Positions 37,363 through 47,234 of a DNA stretch of 64,000 nucleotides are shown here, piece after piece. Origin of the DNA: Comamonas fluminis (GTDB lineage: Bacteria; Pseudomonadota; Gammaproteobacteria; Burkholderiales; Burkholderiaceae_C); assembly GCF_019186805.1 (NCBI RefSeq), contig NZ_CP066783.1, positions 124,001 to 188,000 on the forward strand, read 5' to 3'. A program made the position numbers and the translations under genes. Numbering within the stretch: position 1 is the stretch's first letter; each line of letters begins with the position of its first letter. The notes beneath the pieces are model-generated. The model was given only the letters and a program-made list of their open reading frames with translations, was not told where the DNA came from and made no database searches.

Positions 37363-38160
37363 GTGCGGCCTTTTGTCTTTCACCAGGGCACGGCGCCGCT
37401 GCTGATCTCCATGCCCCACACCGGCACCCATGTGCCGGCTGATATCGCTGCCAAGCTCACGCCTGCAGGCCGCGAGGTGCATGACACCGACTGGCATATG
37501 CCCACGCTGTATGACTTTGCCAAGCAGATCGGCGCATCGACTCTGGTGGCCACGCATTCGCGCTATGTGATTGACCTGAACCGCTCGCCAGACGGTGCCA
37601 GCCTCTACCCCGGACAGAGCGTGACAGGTCTGTGCCCTATTGATGGTTTTGATAGCAAGCCTCTCTATCTGCACAAGGGTGACGAGCCGAATGAGGCAGA
37701 CATTGCGCGCCGCCGTGCACTGTACTGGCAGCCCTATCACGACCAGTTGCGTGCCGAGCTGAATCGCATCAAGGCCGCGCATGGCGTGGCCATGCTGTGG
37801 GATGCGCACAGCATTCGCTCGGTGCTGCCGCGCTTTTTTGAAGGCAAGCTGCCTGACCTGAATCTGGGTACGGCCGATGGTCAAAGCTGCGACCCGGCGC
37901 TGGCCCTGCAACTGCTGGCGATTGCGCAAACCGCCCTGGCGCACACCAGCGTGCTCAACGGTCGCTTCAAGGGCGGCTACATCACGCGCAACTATGGTCA
38001 GCCCGAGCAAGGCTTCCATGCTGTGCAGCTGGAGATGACACAGTCCAGCTATATGCAAGAGCAGATGCCGTTTGACTATCTGCCCGCCGTGGCCGACCAG
38101 ATCAAGCCCACGCTGCAGCAAATGCTGCAGGCGGTGCTGAGTTTTGCGCAAAGCCGCTGA
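37363..38160 (+). CDS. hutG: N-formylglutamate deformylase
   Basis: 265 residues. MPHTGTHVP and WDAHSIRS carry the zinc-binding His residues of the N-formylglutamate amidohydrolase family, and HSRYVIDLNRS and YITRNYG are typical. It hydrolyses N-formylglutamate to formate and glutamate, the last step of one histidine degradation branch. The start is GTG, immediately after the preceding stop (TGAGTG), which suggests translational coupling to the FAD oxidase. Confidence 0.9.
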   Translation: MRPFVFHQGTAPLLISMPHTGTHVPADIAAKLTPAGREVHDTDWHMPTLYDFAKQIGASTLVATHSRYVIDLNRSPDGASLYPGQSVTGLCPIDGFDSKPLYLHKGDEPNEADIARRRALYWQPYHDQLRAELNRIKAAHGVAMLWDAHSIRSVLPRFFEGKLPDLNLGTADGQSCDPALALQLLAIAQTALAHTSVLNGRFKGGYITRNYGQPEQGFHAVQLEMTQSSYMQEQMPFDYLPAVADQIKPTLQQMLQAVLSFAQSR

Positions 38161-38195
38161 ATGCGGTGCCCGGGCCTGCCTATGATGGGCAGGCC

Positions 38196-38858
38196 ATGAC
38201 TTACCCTCTGTTTGACACTGAAGCACGCGAGCCCGAAGCGCTGGACAAGGGCGCGGTGCTGCTGCGCGGCTTTGCGGCGGCCGAGGCTGAGCGCTGGATT
38301 GCCGAGGTGCAGCAGGTGCAGGCCCAGTCCCCGTTTCGCATCATGACCCGACCCGGCGGTGCAAAGCTTTCTGTGGCCATGACCAATGCGGGTGACTGGG
38401 GCTGGGTGTCGGATGAAAAACGCTATAGCTACAGTAGCGTTGACCCATTGACCGGTAATGACTGGCCTGCAATTTCCCCCTTTCTTTTGCAGCAGGCAGG
38501 GCTGGCGGCTGCGCAGGCGGGTTACGAAGGCTTTGTGCCCGATGCCTGTTTGATTAACCGCTATCGGCCCGGCACCAAGCTCACACAGCACCGCGATGAA
38601 GACGAGGCAGACTTTGCCGCGCCCATCGTCTCGGTTTCGCTGGGCTTGCCCTGCACCTTTCTCTGGGGCGGGCTCACGCGGCAAGACCCCGCCCGGCGTC
38701 TGCAGCTGACCCATGGCGATGTGCTGGTCTGGGGTGGGCCTACGCGGCTGGCCTACCACGGGGTCAATCCGCTCAAGGATGGGCGCCATCACCTGCTGGG
38801 TGCAGAGCGCTGGAATCTGACCTTTCGCATGGCCAAGGCACGCTACCCCGGGCGGTGA
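38196..38858 (+). CDS. alkB: DNA oxidative demethylase AlkB
   Basis: 220 residues. The iron ligands are HRDED (His132, Asp134) and His188 in LAYHGVN; 2-oxoglutarate is bound by Arg residues in RWNLTFR (205, 211). NRYRPGTKLTQHRD is characteristic. It removes methyl groups from 1-methyladenine and 3-methylcytosine. The ATG at 38196 is used; the frame is open ten codons earlier. It is 35 bases after hutG but functionally unrelated. Confidence 0.93.
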   Translation: MTYPLFDTEAREPEALDKGAVLLRGFAAAEAERWIAEVQQVQAQSPFRIMTRPGGAKLSVAMTNAGDWGWVSDEKRYSYSSVDPLTGNDWPAISPFLLQQAGLAAAQAGYEGFVPDACLINRYRPGTKLTQHRDEDEADFAAPIVSVSLGLPCTFLWGGLTRQDPARRLQLTHGDVLVWGGPTRLAYHGVNPLKDGRHHLLGAERWNLTFRMAKARYPGR

Positions 38859-38943
38859 AGCAATTGCAACACAGTGAAAGCGGCAGTGCCCAAGGGTGCG
38901 CGGCTTCGTACCATGGTGCGCAACTCTCAGCTCACCAAGGTCT

Positions 38944-41829
38944 ATGTCCGATACCAGCTCCGCACCACAGCATCTGGCGCAAAGCCAGGCCGTTATTGAT
39001 CGTCTGCAAGCGCTGACCACACCTTTTGCCAGCGCCGACAAGGGGCTCCGAGAGCACTTGCTGGCCGCTTGGCTGGAAAAGCTGCAAGCCCTGCGGGAGC
39101 TGGGCCTCCATGCCGAGGGCGCACAGGCTGCGGATGCACTGGCCCAGCACCTGGAAGGCGCGGCCCCTGAAGACTGGCACTGGCTGGCTCAGGCCCTGTT
39201 TCAGAAAGGACTGGCGCAGGCCCGCCATGGTGACTATGACGAGGCGCTGGCCACATGGCGCACGCTGGCGCAGCGATTTGAGCAAACCGAGTCTGCCCAG
39301 GTGCGTGAATGGCTGGTGCGGGCAGGCTACGAAACCATTGCGCTGACCGTGTACCGCGGCGCGACCTTTGCCCGCGTGGACATGGTGCGTGAGGCTGATC
39401 GGCTGGAGGAAAAATTTGGCAAGGACGAATGGCCTGCCACGCAGCAGCAGGTAGCCAGAATTCGTTTGCGCAGGGCCGAGCTGCTGGAAGACCTGGAGTA
39501 CTACCCGCAGGCGCTCGATGCCTATGAACAGCTGAGCCGGGATTTGCCGCACAGCCGCTTTGACGACGTACGTGAAGTGGCGGCCGATGCCGCGCTGGCC
39601 CGCGCCAGGTTGCTGAAAAAGCAGGAGTCACCCGCCGCCAATCAGGCGCTGGATGAGCTGCTTGCCACCTATGCGGGCAGCCAGCACACCGGCATTCGCC
39701 AGACGCTGGCTTTGGCGCAGGTGGACCGTATTCAGCGCCTGCAGGATGAGGGCAACTGGCCATTAACGGTGGCGGCCTGCGAGCAGATGGAGGCGCAGTT
39801 TTCAGACTCTGACAGCGCTACCGAGGTGCGCAGTCTGGGCCGCTGCCTGCAAGTGCATGTCGATACCCTGTATCAGATGCTGGATGAAGCCAGTGATGAA
39901 GATCCGGCAGAAGAATGGGAGGCGCAGGCCAAAGCCTTGAGCGAGCAGCACTGGCAGCGCCATGCCTTGTATCCGAATGCGCAGGTGCGCAGCCTGGCGC
40001 TGAACGCCTGGATCAATGCCTGCGAGCGCATGGATGAGCAAGAGGCACTGGACGCGTACGAGCAGGCGCTGCAAAAGCTGGGTGACGATGAAGCCCCAGA
40101 GCTGCAAGCCGCTTTGGCCAGAGCCTGGATCAACAAGCTCAACACCGAGGCCCAGGTGCGCGGCGCAGCAGAAACCTTGCCTGGCATTGCAGTCATGGAG
40201 CAGCGCTTTGCCAGCAGCGAAGACGCGACGGCCCAGGTTTTGTTGGCGCGTGCCCAGAGGCTCAAGGCCCGTTTGCATCATCGCCTTGGCGATCTGCCTG
40301 CGGCATTGGCTGCCTTGCAGGCTTTGACAGAGCGGCCTGAGCCTGAAGATATGAGCGAAGGCCTGCAAGGCACCTGGCACAGGCAGATCGCCGAGGCCAT
40401 GAATCTGGAGGCCGAGATATGGGCCAAGCAATCTCCACCGGCGCACGAGAACCCCAGTGGCCGGGACGCGAGTGGCGAGCTGCTTGAGCCACCCGCCATC
40501 AGCGATGCAGAGCGCCAGCATGTTGCAGTGGCCCAGCGCATGTTGCAGCGCTTTGGCGACAACCCAGACCAACGTGTGCGTGCACTGGTGCTGGAGGTTT
40601 TCTACAACCTGGCCGTCAGCCAGCGCGACCGTCTGCATTTTGAGGATGCGATTGAGACCTACCAGACAGCGCTGCAGAAATTTGCGGGCGACCCGGGTGA
40701 AGCGCTGGCCCAGAATGTGGCCGGCTGCTATCTGAATCTGGCTTATGTGCAGATGCAGTTGCTGCGGCGCAATGCAGAAGCGCTCAAGACCTATGACGCG
40801 CTGATTGCGCATTTCGGCAGCAGCACGCGGCCGATTGCACGCGATACCGTGGCGCGGGCCAACGCCAGCCGCCTCACCTGCCTGAACCGGCTGCAAAGTC
40901 AGGGCGTGGAGGTGAACTATGGCGATCAGTACGAAGCCATGACCGCTGAACAGCTCAAAGCGCTCAGGCGCTTGCAGGACGATGGAACGCAGCTGCAAAA
41001 AAAGGAGCAATACCGCGAAGCCATTGCAAGCTATGACCAGATCATCGAGCCTCATCTGCAGTCGCTGCACCCAGAGCTGCGCGCCCTGTGTCTGGATGCG
41101 CTGGTCAACAAAGGCTTTTGCCTGGGGCGTCTGGGTCAGCGCGAGGCGGCGCTGGCCGTCAACGATGAAGTCATTGAGCGCTATAGCGGCGACATGAATC
41201 TGTCCTTTGAAAAAGACGTGGCGCTGGCCCTGGCCAACAAGGCCGTGCAGCTGGACAAGCTGGGCCGCCCGGATGAGGAAATTGCCGTCTATGACGAAAT
41301 CATTCGCCGCTGGCGGGGCAACAGTCTCAGCTATCTGCGCATGCGTGTGGCGCGTGCCATGTGGAGCAAGGCCTTCACGCTGGCCGAGCGCGATGTGCAG
41401 GCCGCCGAGGCGCTGTATCGCCAGACCATAGACCGCTATCTGCCCGCCGCTGAGCCCGAGGTGCGGCTGGAGGCGGCCAAGGCCTGCGTCAGCCTGGGGT
41501 CGCTGCTGCGCAAGCAGGGCCGCTATGAAGAAGCTGCGGCCGGCCTGGAGATGCAGCTGCAAACGCTGGACAAGGACAATGCCCCGGGCTTTGCCGAGCA
41601 GGTCAACTGGCTGCGCCTGCAACTGGCACGCAATTACGGCAAGACCGGCCAGAGCGAGCCACAGCTTGCCATGTATCAGCGCTTGCTGGCGCTGCCTGAA
41701 GGGGCGCTGAACAGCCAGCAGCTCAAGGCGGCGCAGGAGGAATATCAGGCCTGCAAGCCGCCCGAGGGGCTGCAGGCGCTGCGCCAGAAAGCAGCCAGCG
41801 CCATTCTGGGAATGTTTGGCAAGCGCTGA
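38944..41829 (+). CDS. Large TPR-repeat protein
   Basis: 961 residues, no signal peptide or membrane segment. Most of the sequence is helix pairs with the TPR pattern, for example QREAALAVNDEVIERYSG, RPDEEIAVYDEIIRRWRG and NAEALKTYDALIAHFGSS. It would be a cytoplasmic scaffold binding other proteins. I see no enzymatic domain. The ATG at 38944 has AAGG only three bases upstream; the frame is open to 38896. The function is unknown. Confidence 0.75.
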   Translation: MSDTSSAPQHLAQSQAVIDRLQALTTPFASADKGLREHLLAAWLEKLQALRELGLHAEGAQAADALAQHLEGAAPEDWHWLAQALFQKGLAQARHGDYDEALATWRTLAQRFEQTESAQVREWLVRAGYETIALTVYRGATFARVDMVREADRLEEKFGKDEWPATQQQVARIRLRRAELLEDLEYYPQALDAYEQLSRDLPHSRFDDVREVAADAALARARLLKKQESPAANQALDELLATYAGSQHTGIRQTLALAQVDRIQRLQDEGNWPLTVAACEQMEAQFSDSDSATEVRSLGRCLQVHVDTLYQMLDEASDEDPAEEWEAQAKALSEQHWQRHALYPNAQVRSLALNAWINACERMDEQEALDAYEQALQKLGDDEAPELQAALARAWINKLNTEAQVRGAAETLPGIAVMEQRFASSEDATAQVLLARAQRLKARLHHRLGDLPAALAALQALTERPEPEDMSEGLQGTWHRQIAEAMNLEAEIWAKQSPPAHENPSGRDASGELLEPPAISDAERQHVAVAQRMLQRFGDNPDQRVRALVLEVFYNLAVSQRDRLHFEDAIETYQTALQKFAGDPGEALAQNVAGCYLNLAYVQMQLLRRNAEALKTYDALIAHFGSSTRPIARDTVARANASRLTCLNRLQSQGVEVNYGDQYEAMTAEQLKALRRLQDDGTQLQKKEQYREAIASYDQIIEPHLQSLHPELRALCLDALVNKGFCLGRLGQREAALAVNDEVIERYSGDMNLSFEKDVALALANKAVQLDKLGRPDEEIAVYDEIIRRWRGNSLSYLRMRVARAMWSKAFTLAERDVQAAEALYRQTIDRYLPAAEPEVRLEAAKACVSLGSLLRKQGRYEEAAAGLEMQLQTLDKDNAPGFAEQVNWLRLQLARNYGKTGQSEPQLAMYQRLLALPEGALNSQQLKAAQEEYQACKPPEGLQALRQKAASAILGMFGKR

Positions 41830-41923
41830 ATATCGCTGCGCCGCAGGCCGATCACCTTGGGTATGACTGGTTTACCCAGAAGCTGTGGCCCGGTGCGGCC
41901 CGACCTTCCTACAATGGCGGGCT

Positions 41924-43012
41924 ATGAGCCAGCCGAAAAACCTTCCTGCACAGCTACCGGTTTATACCCGGGCCCAAGAGCTGCCCGCCACTCTTGCCAA
42001 GCGCATTGCCATTCTGGACGGTGCCATGGGCACCATGATCCAGCGCTTCAAGCTGGGCGAGGCCCAGTACCGTGGCGAAGGCTACACCGGTGCCGACGGC
42101 GCGGGCGACCGCTTCAAGGACTTTGCCTACGACGTCAAAGGCAATAACGAGCTGCTGTCGCTGACCCGCCCCGACGTGATCCGCGATATTCACGAAAAAT
42201 ATCTGGCCGCCGGTGCCGACCTGATCGAAACCAATACCTTTGGTGCGACCACGATTGCACAGGACGACTATCACATGGCCGATCTGGCCTATGAGATGAA
42301 CCTCAAAAGCGCACAACTGGCGCGCGCGGCCTGCGACAAGTACAGCACGCCGGACCACAAGCGCTATGTGGCTGGCGCTCTGGGCCCCACGCCCAAGACG
42401 GCTTCCATCAGCCCCGATGTGAACGACCCCGGCGCTCGCAACGTCACGTTTGAATCGCTGCGCAAGGCTTATCTGGAGCAGACGCTGGCGCTGATCGAAG
42501 GCGGTGCCGACGTGATTCTGGTCGAAACCATTTTTGACACCCTGAACGCCAAGGCCGCGCTGTTTGCCGTGGATGAAGCGTTTGAGCAGACCGGCGAAGT
42601 GCTGCCCATCATGATCAGCGGCACGGTGACCGATGCCTCGGGCCGTATTCTGAGTGGCCAGACCGTGACGGCCTTCTGGCACAGCGTGCGCCATGCCAAG
42701 CCGCTGTCCATTGGCCTGAACTGCGCCCTGGGTGCCAGCCTGATGCGCCCCTATGTGCAGGAACTGGTCAAGGCCGCGCCTGATACCTTCATCAGCTGCT
42801 ACCCCAACGCCGGCTTGCCCAACCCCATGAGCGACACCGGCTTTGACGAAACGCCCGAGATCACCAGCCGTCTGGTACACGAGTTTGCGGCCGAAGGACT
42901 GGTCAACATCGTCGGCGGCTGCTGCGGCACCACGCCCGACCACATTGGCGCGATTGCCCAGGCCGTGCAGACCACGCCAACGCGCAAGCTGTTCTATCCC
43001 GCTGAAGCCTGA
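41924..43012 (+). CDS. metH: Methionine synthase, homocysteine-binding half
   Basis: 362 residues, the N-terminal domain of MetH alone. [11 protein letters not shown] at 30-40, and the zinc cysteines Cys267 (GLNCALG) and Cys333-Cys334 ([10 protein letters not shown]) bind homocysteine. It needs the partner with cobalamin and folate sites at 1132-3885, about 38 kb upstream on the same strand. No SAH riboswitch is visible before this gene, so the two halves may not be controlled alike. ATG 41924 has no strong ribosome site. A strong hairpin terminator follows at 43028. Confidence 0.93.
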   Translation: MSQPKNLPAQLPVYTRAQELPATLAKRIAILDGAMGTMIQRFKLGEAQYRGEGYTGADGAGDRFKDFAYDVKGNNELLSLTRPDVIRDIHEKYLAAGADLIETNTFGATTIAQDDYHMADLAYEMNLKSAQLARAACDKYSTPDHKRYVAGALGPTPKTASISPDVNDPGARNVTFESLRKAYLEQTLALIEGGADVILVETIFDTLNAKAALFAVDEAFEQTGEVLPIMISGTVTDASGRILSGQTVTAFWHSVRHAKPLSIGLNCALGASLMRPYVQELVKAAPDTFISCYPNAGLPNPMSDTGFDETPEITSRLVHEFAAEGLVNIVGGCCGTTPDHIGAIAQAVQTTPTRKLFYPAEA

Positions 43013-43027
43013 TTCAGCGATTTAGAT

Positions 43028-43077
43028 AAAAAAGGGCTGCAGCGCTTTACCAGTAAGCGCGAGCAGCTCTTTTTTTT
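43028..43077 (+). terminator. Terminator built on an AGCGCTT palindrome
   Basis: GGGCTGCAGCGCTT (43034-43047) and AAGCGCGAGCAGCTC (43055-43069) pair around TACCAGT or so, followed by eight T residues and, on the left, six A residues. It ends the homocysteine-binding gene. The paired core is the same as the dispersed repeat family seen at 47132, 50946 and 51883 (here in the minus orientation). Confidence 0.85.
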
Positions 43078-43145
43078 GATAGTTGCAAGCTGGGGCGTCA
43101 CAATGGGCTGACCCAGACTTTTTCTGCTTTCAAACAGACTGCTGC

Positions 43146-44315
43146 ATGACTGCACCCCTGAAACCCATTGCGCCTGCGCTGCCAGTGGCCTTGCCCACGG
43201 GCCAGAACGCTGCTGCATTGGGTCAGGCGCAGGTGAATGTGGCGGCAGCCCAGGCCGCTGCGACAGTGGCAGCATCGCAGGCGAAACCTGCAGTGCCAGC
43301 GCCACCAGTGGTCAGCACCCCAGTGCAGTGGTCGCCGCAGACCTTGCAAAACCTCAAGCTTCAGGCATTTGAGCATCTGATTGCCCAGCTGGCGCTGCAG
43401 GTGCAGGGTCAAAGTGGAGCATCAGCCGTGAAGTGGCCCAGCCAGGGCTTGCCTGCGGCGGTGCAGCAGTTTGTGCAGAACCTGCTGGCGCAGGTGCAGG
43501 TCAGCATTCAGGGGCAGGCTTTACCGCTGCAACTGCTGGCGGGGCAGCAAGGCTCGGTCGCCTTGATGCAAGCCGTGGCGCACTCTGCGACGCAATCGGC
43601 ATCCTCAGGCGTGCAGCCTCCCAGCTCTGCCTTGCAGACGGCTGCAGCCCTTTCGCCCACCGCAGCTGTGGCGCTGGAGCAGGCCCAGCAAGGCTCAGCG
43701 CCCGCCAGTGCGGCACCGCGTCTGCCGCAACTGCAGAACTGGCTGGTGCAGCAGGGCACGCTGGTCACGCCGCAAGGCGAGCGCGGCTTTTTGCTGACCC
43801 TGCAAGTGCCCGCCGCCTGGGCGCAGGCAGCAGGGGCGGCGTTGACGCCTGCGTTGGCAGCAGGCACGGCACTGCGCCTGCCGGTGGCTGATTTCAGCAC
43901 CTTGAGCAACGGCCCGCTGGCGCTGGTGGTGCAGCCGCAGGCTCCCGCAGCGGCAGCAGTCGGCACGTCAGCGCTGGCCACCAGCGCCTTGCTGTGGCTG
44001 GAGCTGCAACCCCTCAGCGCAGCCACGGCTGCGGCTGGCCCTTCGCAGCTTGCAGGTTTGCCACTGGCCATGCCTGCCCCAGCGCTGGCTCAGGAGGTGC
44101 AGCAACTGCTGCAAAACAAGTCAGACCCTTGGCTGATGATGGCGGCTGCACAGGCTGCCAACGCGTTGCCAGTGCCGCGCCGCAATAGCGAACATCGCTC
44201 GCACTTGTGCAGCACCGAGGGTTGCCAGTACCAAGGGCTGGCACCTTGTGCGCAGCCGTTTTGCAGCGAGATGAACCGCATCTGGGCCAGTCAACGCGTT
44301 GCAGCCAGCCGCTGA
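43146..44315 (+). CDS. Ala/Gln-rich protein with Cys-rich tail
   Basis: 389 residues, strongly enriched in Ala, Gln, Pro and Ser, with no signal peptide. Composition and an ordered middle (LQNWLVQQGTLVTPQGERGF, LTLQVPAAW) resemble flagellar hook-length control (FliK-like) proteins, but the identity is weak. The last 50 residues contain CSTEGC and CAQPFC, two C-x4-C pairs seven residues apart, which may bind a metal. No flagellar genes are near. It follows the methionine synthase gene after a terminator. Function unknown. Confidence 0.65.
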   Translation: MTAPLKPIAPALPVALPTGQNAAALGQAQVNVAAAQAAATVAASQAKPAVPAPPVVSTPVQWSPQTLQNLKLQAFEHLIAQLALQVQGQSGASAVKWPSQGLPAAVQQFVQNLLAQVQVSIQGQALPLQLLAGQQGSVALMQAVAHSATQSASSGVQPPSSALQTAAALSPTAAVALEQAQQGSAPASAAPRLPQLQNWLVQQGTLVTPQGERGFLLTLQVPAAWAQAAGAALTPALAAGTALRLPVADFSTLSNGPLALVVQPQAPAAAAVGTSALATSALLWLELQPLSAATAAAGPSQLAGLPLAMPAPALAQEVQQLLQNKSDPWLMMAAAQAANALPVPRRNSEHRSHLCSTEGCQYQGLAPCAQPFCSEMNRIWASQRVAASR

Positions 44316-44383
44316 GCGGGCCTGAACCAAGCTGACGCAGGGGTGGACTGGGTACCAGCTCGCCTTTCATAATGCCCGTGTTG

Positions 44384-44543
44384 CCTGCTTTTTAAGCAGG
44401 TTTCTCCAGCCGGAACTGGCAGCAGCGCTGCCCCGCAAGTTCCGCCTGTCCTCAGTGCAGCCGCGTGGCTGCCAGCCTTTGTCTCATCCCACAGGTCACC
44501 GACCTGCCTTCTGTCTGTTGCGGCGCTTGATGCCCGCAGGGCA
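44384..44543 (+). promoter_or_regulatory. Highly structured leader RNA of the first porin
   Basis: Five perfect hairpins lie in 160 bases upstream of the porin: CCTGCTT-TTT-AAGCAGG (44384-44400); an outer CGGAACT/AGTTCCG stem (44411-44444) holding GGCAGC-AGC-GCTGCC (44418-44432); GCAGCC-GCGT-GGCTGC (44457-44472); CAGGTC-ACC-GACCTG (44492-44506); and TGCCC-GCA-GGGCA (44531-44543). Such density argues for a folded 5' leader. Parts echo cobalamin riboswitch elements but the conserved core is missing. It may be a new porin leader RNA. Confidence 0.5.
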
Positions 44544-44576
44544 GAGCGTCATCACAACTCAAGGAGAACCCCCGGC

Positions 44577-45572
44577 ATGCGCTTGCGTATTGGCATTGCT
44601 TATTCCACATGTTTCACCCTTCTGGCGGCAGCCCTGCCCGCCGCCGCGCAGACTTCCAGCGTCAGCATCAGCGGCCTGATTGATGGCGGCATCTATCGCG
44701 GCTTTGATGGCACGGCTCAGGCGGGCACCATTCAGCGCAGCAATCTGGCCATTGCAGGCTGGGAAGATCTGGGTGGCGGCCTCAAGGCCACGTTCCGGCT
44801 GAGCACGCGCTTCGATATCGATACCGGGCGCATGGAAGACGCGGGTAGCAAGCCCTTCTGGCATGACGAATCCACCGTGGGCCTGCAAGGCAGCTGGGGC
44901 CATGTGCGCATGGGCCGTGCCCTGTCGGCCATGTGGTCGCAGGACTGGAAGTTCGACCCCTGGGGCAATTTCAACCGCATTTCTTCGCCAGCCTGGCAGC
45001 AGTGGCACTACCTCACGCCCACCGACCGCTACAGCAACAACGGTACGGCGGAATACGGGCGCATGGCCAACGGCATTTTTTATGACTCACCGACTTTCGG
45101 TGGCTTTACCGCGCATTTGAGCGCATCGCCAGAGCGCACCGAAGTGCCGCTCACCTTGCGCCGTGAAGGCCGTGGTTATTCGGCATCGCTCAACTATGAC
45201 TCGAACAGCCTAAGCGGCATGCTGGCCTTTGAGCGCAATGGCAGCGGCGACAAGGACACGTTTGCCGCCGCCAAGTACAGCTTTGGCGCAGCTGCCGTGA
45301 TGGCCGCCTGGGATTACACGCGCGTGGCGCAGACGGCGCTGTCTGCCAAGGCCGTGACGCTGGGCGCCAGCTACCAGATGGGTGCGACCACCCTGAAGGC
45401 GGGCTATGGCCGCCAGCGCATGCAGGAGCAGACCAACCACTTCTACTCCGTGGGAGCGGACTACGCGATGTCCAAACGGACCACGCTGTACGCCAGCCTG
45501 GGCCGCAAGAGCTATGAGCACGGCGCGGATTCTGGAACCTCGTTTGGCGTGGGCATGGCACACGCGTTCTGA
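44577..45572 (+). CDS. Gram-negative porin, copy 1
   Basis: 331 residues with a signal peptide (MRLRIGIAYSTCFTLLAAAL, cleavage after AAAQ) and beta-barrel sequence. SSVSISGLIDGGIYRGF at the mature N-terminus and GVGMAHAF at the C-terminus, with the terminal Phe, are typical of betaproteobacterial trimeric porins. It forms a diffusion pore in the outer membrane. AAGGAG lies 11 bases before the ATG. It is closely related to the porin at 47340, and the two flank bioB. Confidence 0.9.
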   Translation: MRLRIGIAYSTCFTLLAAALPAAAQTSSVSISGLIDGGIYRGFDGTAQAGTIQRSNLAIAGWEDLGGGLKATFRLSTRFDIDTGRMEDAGSKPFWHDESTVGLQGSWGHVRMGRALSAMWSQDWKFDPWGNFNRISSPAWQQWHYLTPTDRYSNNGTAEYGRMANGIFYDSPTFGGFTAHLSASPERTEVPLTLRREGRGYSASLNYDSNSLSGMLAFERNGSGDKDTFAAAKYSFGAAAVMAAWDYTRVAQTALSAKAVTLGASYQMGATTLKAGYGRQRMQEQTNHFYSVGADYAMSKRTTLYASLGRKSYEHGADSGTSFGVGMAHAF

Positions 45573-45587
45573 GCTTGAGCGCATTCC

Positions 45588-45623
45588 AAAGCCGCAGCAC
45601 CGCAAGGCCGCTGCGGCTTTTTT
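45588..45623 (+). terminator. Terminator of porin 1
   Basis: AAAGCCGCAG and CTGCGGCTTT form a 10-base stem followed by TTTTTT, 15 bases after the porin stop. Standard intrinsic terminator. Confidence 0.85.
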
Positions 45624-46041
45624 GTGCCTGTAGCGAATTCCCCCTAACTTTAGACGGAATTAAATCGGCCTTTCTGGGCGCTTGTTGTGACTTTTTGCGG
45701 GTGGATGCGAGTCTTGTATACCTCTTTCCTGGCCTGGTGCAGGCCAAAAAACGCTAAAAACCCAATTTTTTGCGCGCATCTCCGCTCTTTTGCAGCGATT
45801 TATGAGGTGGTCTCTGATTCTGAACGCTGCAGTTGAATGCATAAGCAGGACTGTTGAGGGAAGTTAGCGCGGGCTGTTCTGAATGAGGGGCGAAATTCTG
45901 GCTTCTGCGTTCAATTTACGTTCAAAGATGGCGTAACTTCTGACAACGTCTTGCTGGGTGACTATTTGCACCTTGGCTCTGTAAATCCTTGATTTTTTTG
46001 ACCAGAATTCGCTGCATTCCCCCGATTGAGGAGTGACAGCC
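45624..46041. other. AT-rich region upstream of bioB
   Basis: About 420 bases with no credible gene. It is AT-richer than its surroundings, with homopolymer runs (CCCAATTTTTTGCG near 45765, GATTTTTTTGACC near 45990). It must contain the bioB promoter. I see neither a BioR-type box nor a clear BirA operator, and no confident -35/-10 pair. Confidence 0.5.
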
Positions 46042-47115
46042 ATGTCCTATAGCGAATCCACCACCCTGACACAAGCCACCACCGCCTGCACCACCCAGAC
46101 CATGCACTGGCATGCACCTGCCAAGGGCGTTGCGGCGCCTGAGCAGCAGCCCTGGCCTGTGGAGGCTGTGCAGCAGCTGCTGGACATGCCTTTCCTCGAT
46201 TTGCTGCACCGCGCCCAGAGCGTGCACCGTGAGCACTGGCCTGCAGGCGAGATCGAGCTGGCCACGCTGCTGTCCGTCAAAACCGGCGGATGCCCCGAAA
46301 ATTGCGGCTACTGCCCGCAGTCGGCCGAGTTCGACACCGGTGTGAAAGCCGAAAAGCTGATGAGCGTGGATGAGGTCACCCGCGCCGCGCAGGCTGCCAA
46401 GGATGCGGGCGCCACCCGCTTTTGCATGGGGGCCGCCTGGCGCGCACCCAAGGACCGCGACATCGAAAAAATGAACGAGCTGATCGGCGCAGTGAAAGGC
46501 CTGGGCATGCAGACCTGCGCCACGCTGGGCATGCTGCAGCCGCATCAGGCGGCATCGCTGCGCGAAGCGGGGCTGGATTACTACAACCACAACCTGGACA
46601 CCGCGCCTGAGTACTACAAGGACGTTGTGAGCACCCGCCAGTACCAGGACCGGCTGGATACGCTGCAGGCCGTGCGCGGCGCGGGCATCAGCGTGTGCTG
46701 CGGCGGCATCATCGGCATGGGCGAGGCACCGGTGCACCGTGCAGGTCTGATTGCCCAGCTGGCCAATATGCAGCCCTACCCCGAGTCCGTGCCTATCAAC
46801 AGCCTGGTGCCCGTGCCCGGCACGCCGCTGGCCGATAGTGACCCGGTCGATCCTCTCGATTTTGTGCGCGTGATTGCCGTGGCCCGCATCACCATGCCCA
46901 AGGCGCGCGTGCGCCTGTCCGCAGGCCGCCAGCAACTGGGCGAAGCCGTGCAGACCCTGTGCTTCACGGCTGGTGCCAACTCCATCTTCTACGGCGACAA
47001 GCTGCTGGTGACCGGCAACCCCGATGCCGAGGCCGACACGCAGCTGATGCGCAAGCTGGGCCTGCATGGGCTGAAGACAGCGCAGGCACAGATGCAGGCA
47101 CAGACGCAGGTCTGA
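46042..47115 (+). CDS. bioB: Biotin synthase
   Basis: 357 residues. The radical-SAM cluster motif is CPENCGYC (Cys84, Cys88, Cys91) and the 2Fe-2S ligands follow in the barrel ([15 protein letters not shown]). It inserts sulfur into dethiobiotin. GAGGAG sits nine bases before the ATG, which sets the start at 46042. The N-terminus is about 35 residues longer than in E. coli BioB. No other bio genes are adjacent; porin genes lie on both sides. Confidence 0.95.
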   Translation: MSYSESTTLTQATTACTTQTMHWHAPAKGVAAPEQQPWPVEAVQQLLDMPFLDLLHRAQSVHREHWPAGEIELATLLSVKTGGCPENCGYCPQSAEFDTGVKAEKLMSVDEVTRAAQAAKDAGATRFCMGAAWRAPKDRDIEKMNELIGAVKGLGMQTCATLGMLQPHQAASLREAGLDYYNHNLDTAPEYYKDVVSTRQYQDRLDTLQAVRGAGISVCCGGIIGMGEAPVHRAGLIAQLANMQPYPESVPINSLVPVPGTPLADSDPVDPLDFVRVIAVARITMPKARVRLSAGRQQLGEAVQTLCFTAGANSIFYGDKLLVTGNPDAEADTQLMRKLGLHGLKTAQAQMQAQTQV

Positions 47116-47131
47116 ATGCATTGATATCTTT

Positions 47132-47163
47132 TTGATAGCTGCTAGCGCTTAATTAATAAGCGC
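47132..47163. repeat. AGCGCTT palindromic repeat
   Basis: TTGATAGCTGCTAGCGCTTA then ATTAA then TAAGCGC: a 7-base stem (47145-47151 with 47157-47163). It lies 16 bases after bioB. It is a copy of the dispersed repeat seen also at 43034 and 50946. Confidence 0.7.
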
Positions 47164-47234
47164 AGTGGCCTGATTTCATTCAGAAAAACCTGCTGGCTGC
47201 TGCCGTGGCCAGTGACGTTGCGGCGTGCTCGTTT

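Noticed and set aside
44384..44543. Cobalamin riboswitch upstream of porin 1
   Set aside because: GGAA, GCCCCGCAA and GACCTGCC resemble riboswitch parts, but the CCCGCNACTGT and full B12-box sequences are missing. I keep it as an unnamed structured leader.
45575..45842. Short ORFs of about 60 codons on both strands in the bioB upstream region
   Set aside because: No ribosome site, no coding-type codon use, and one overlaps a terminator.
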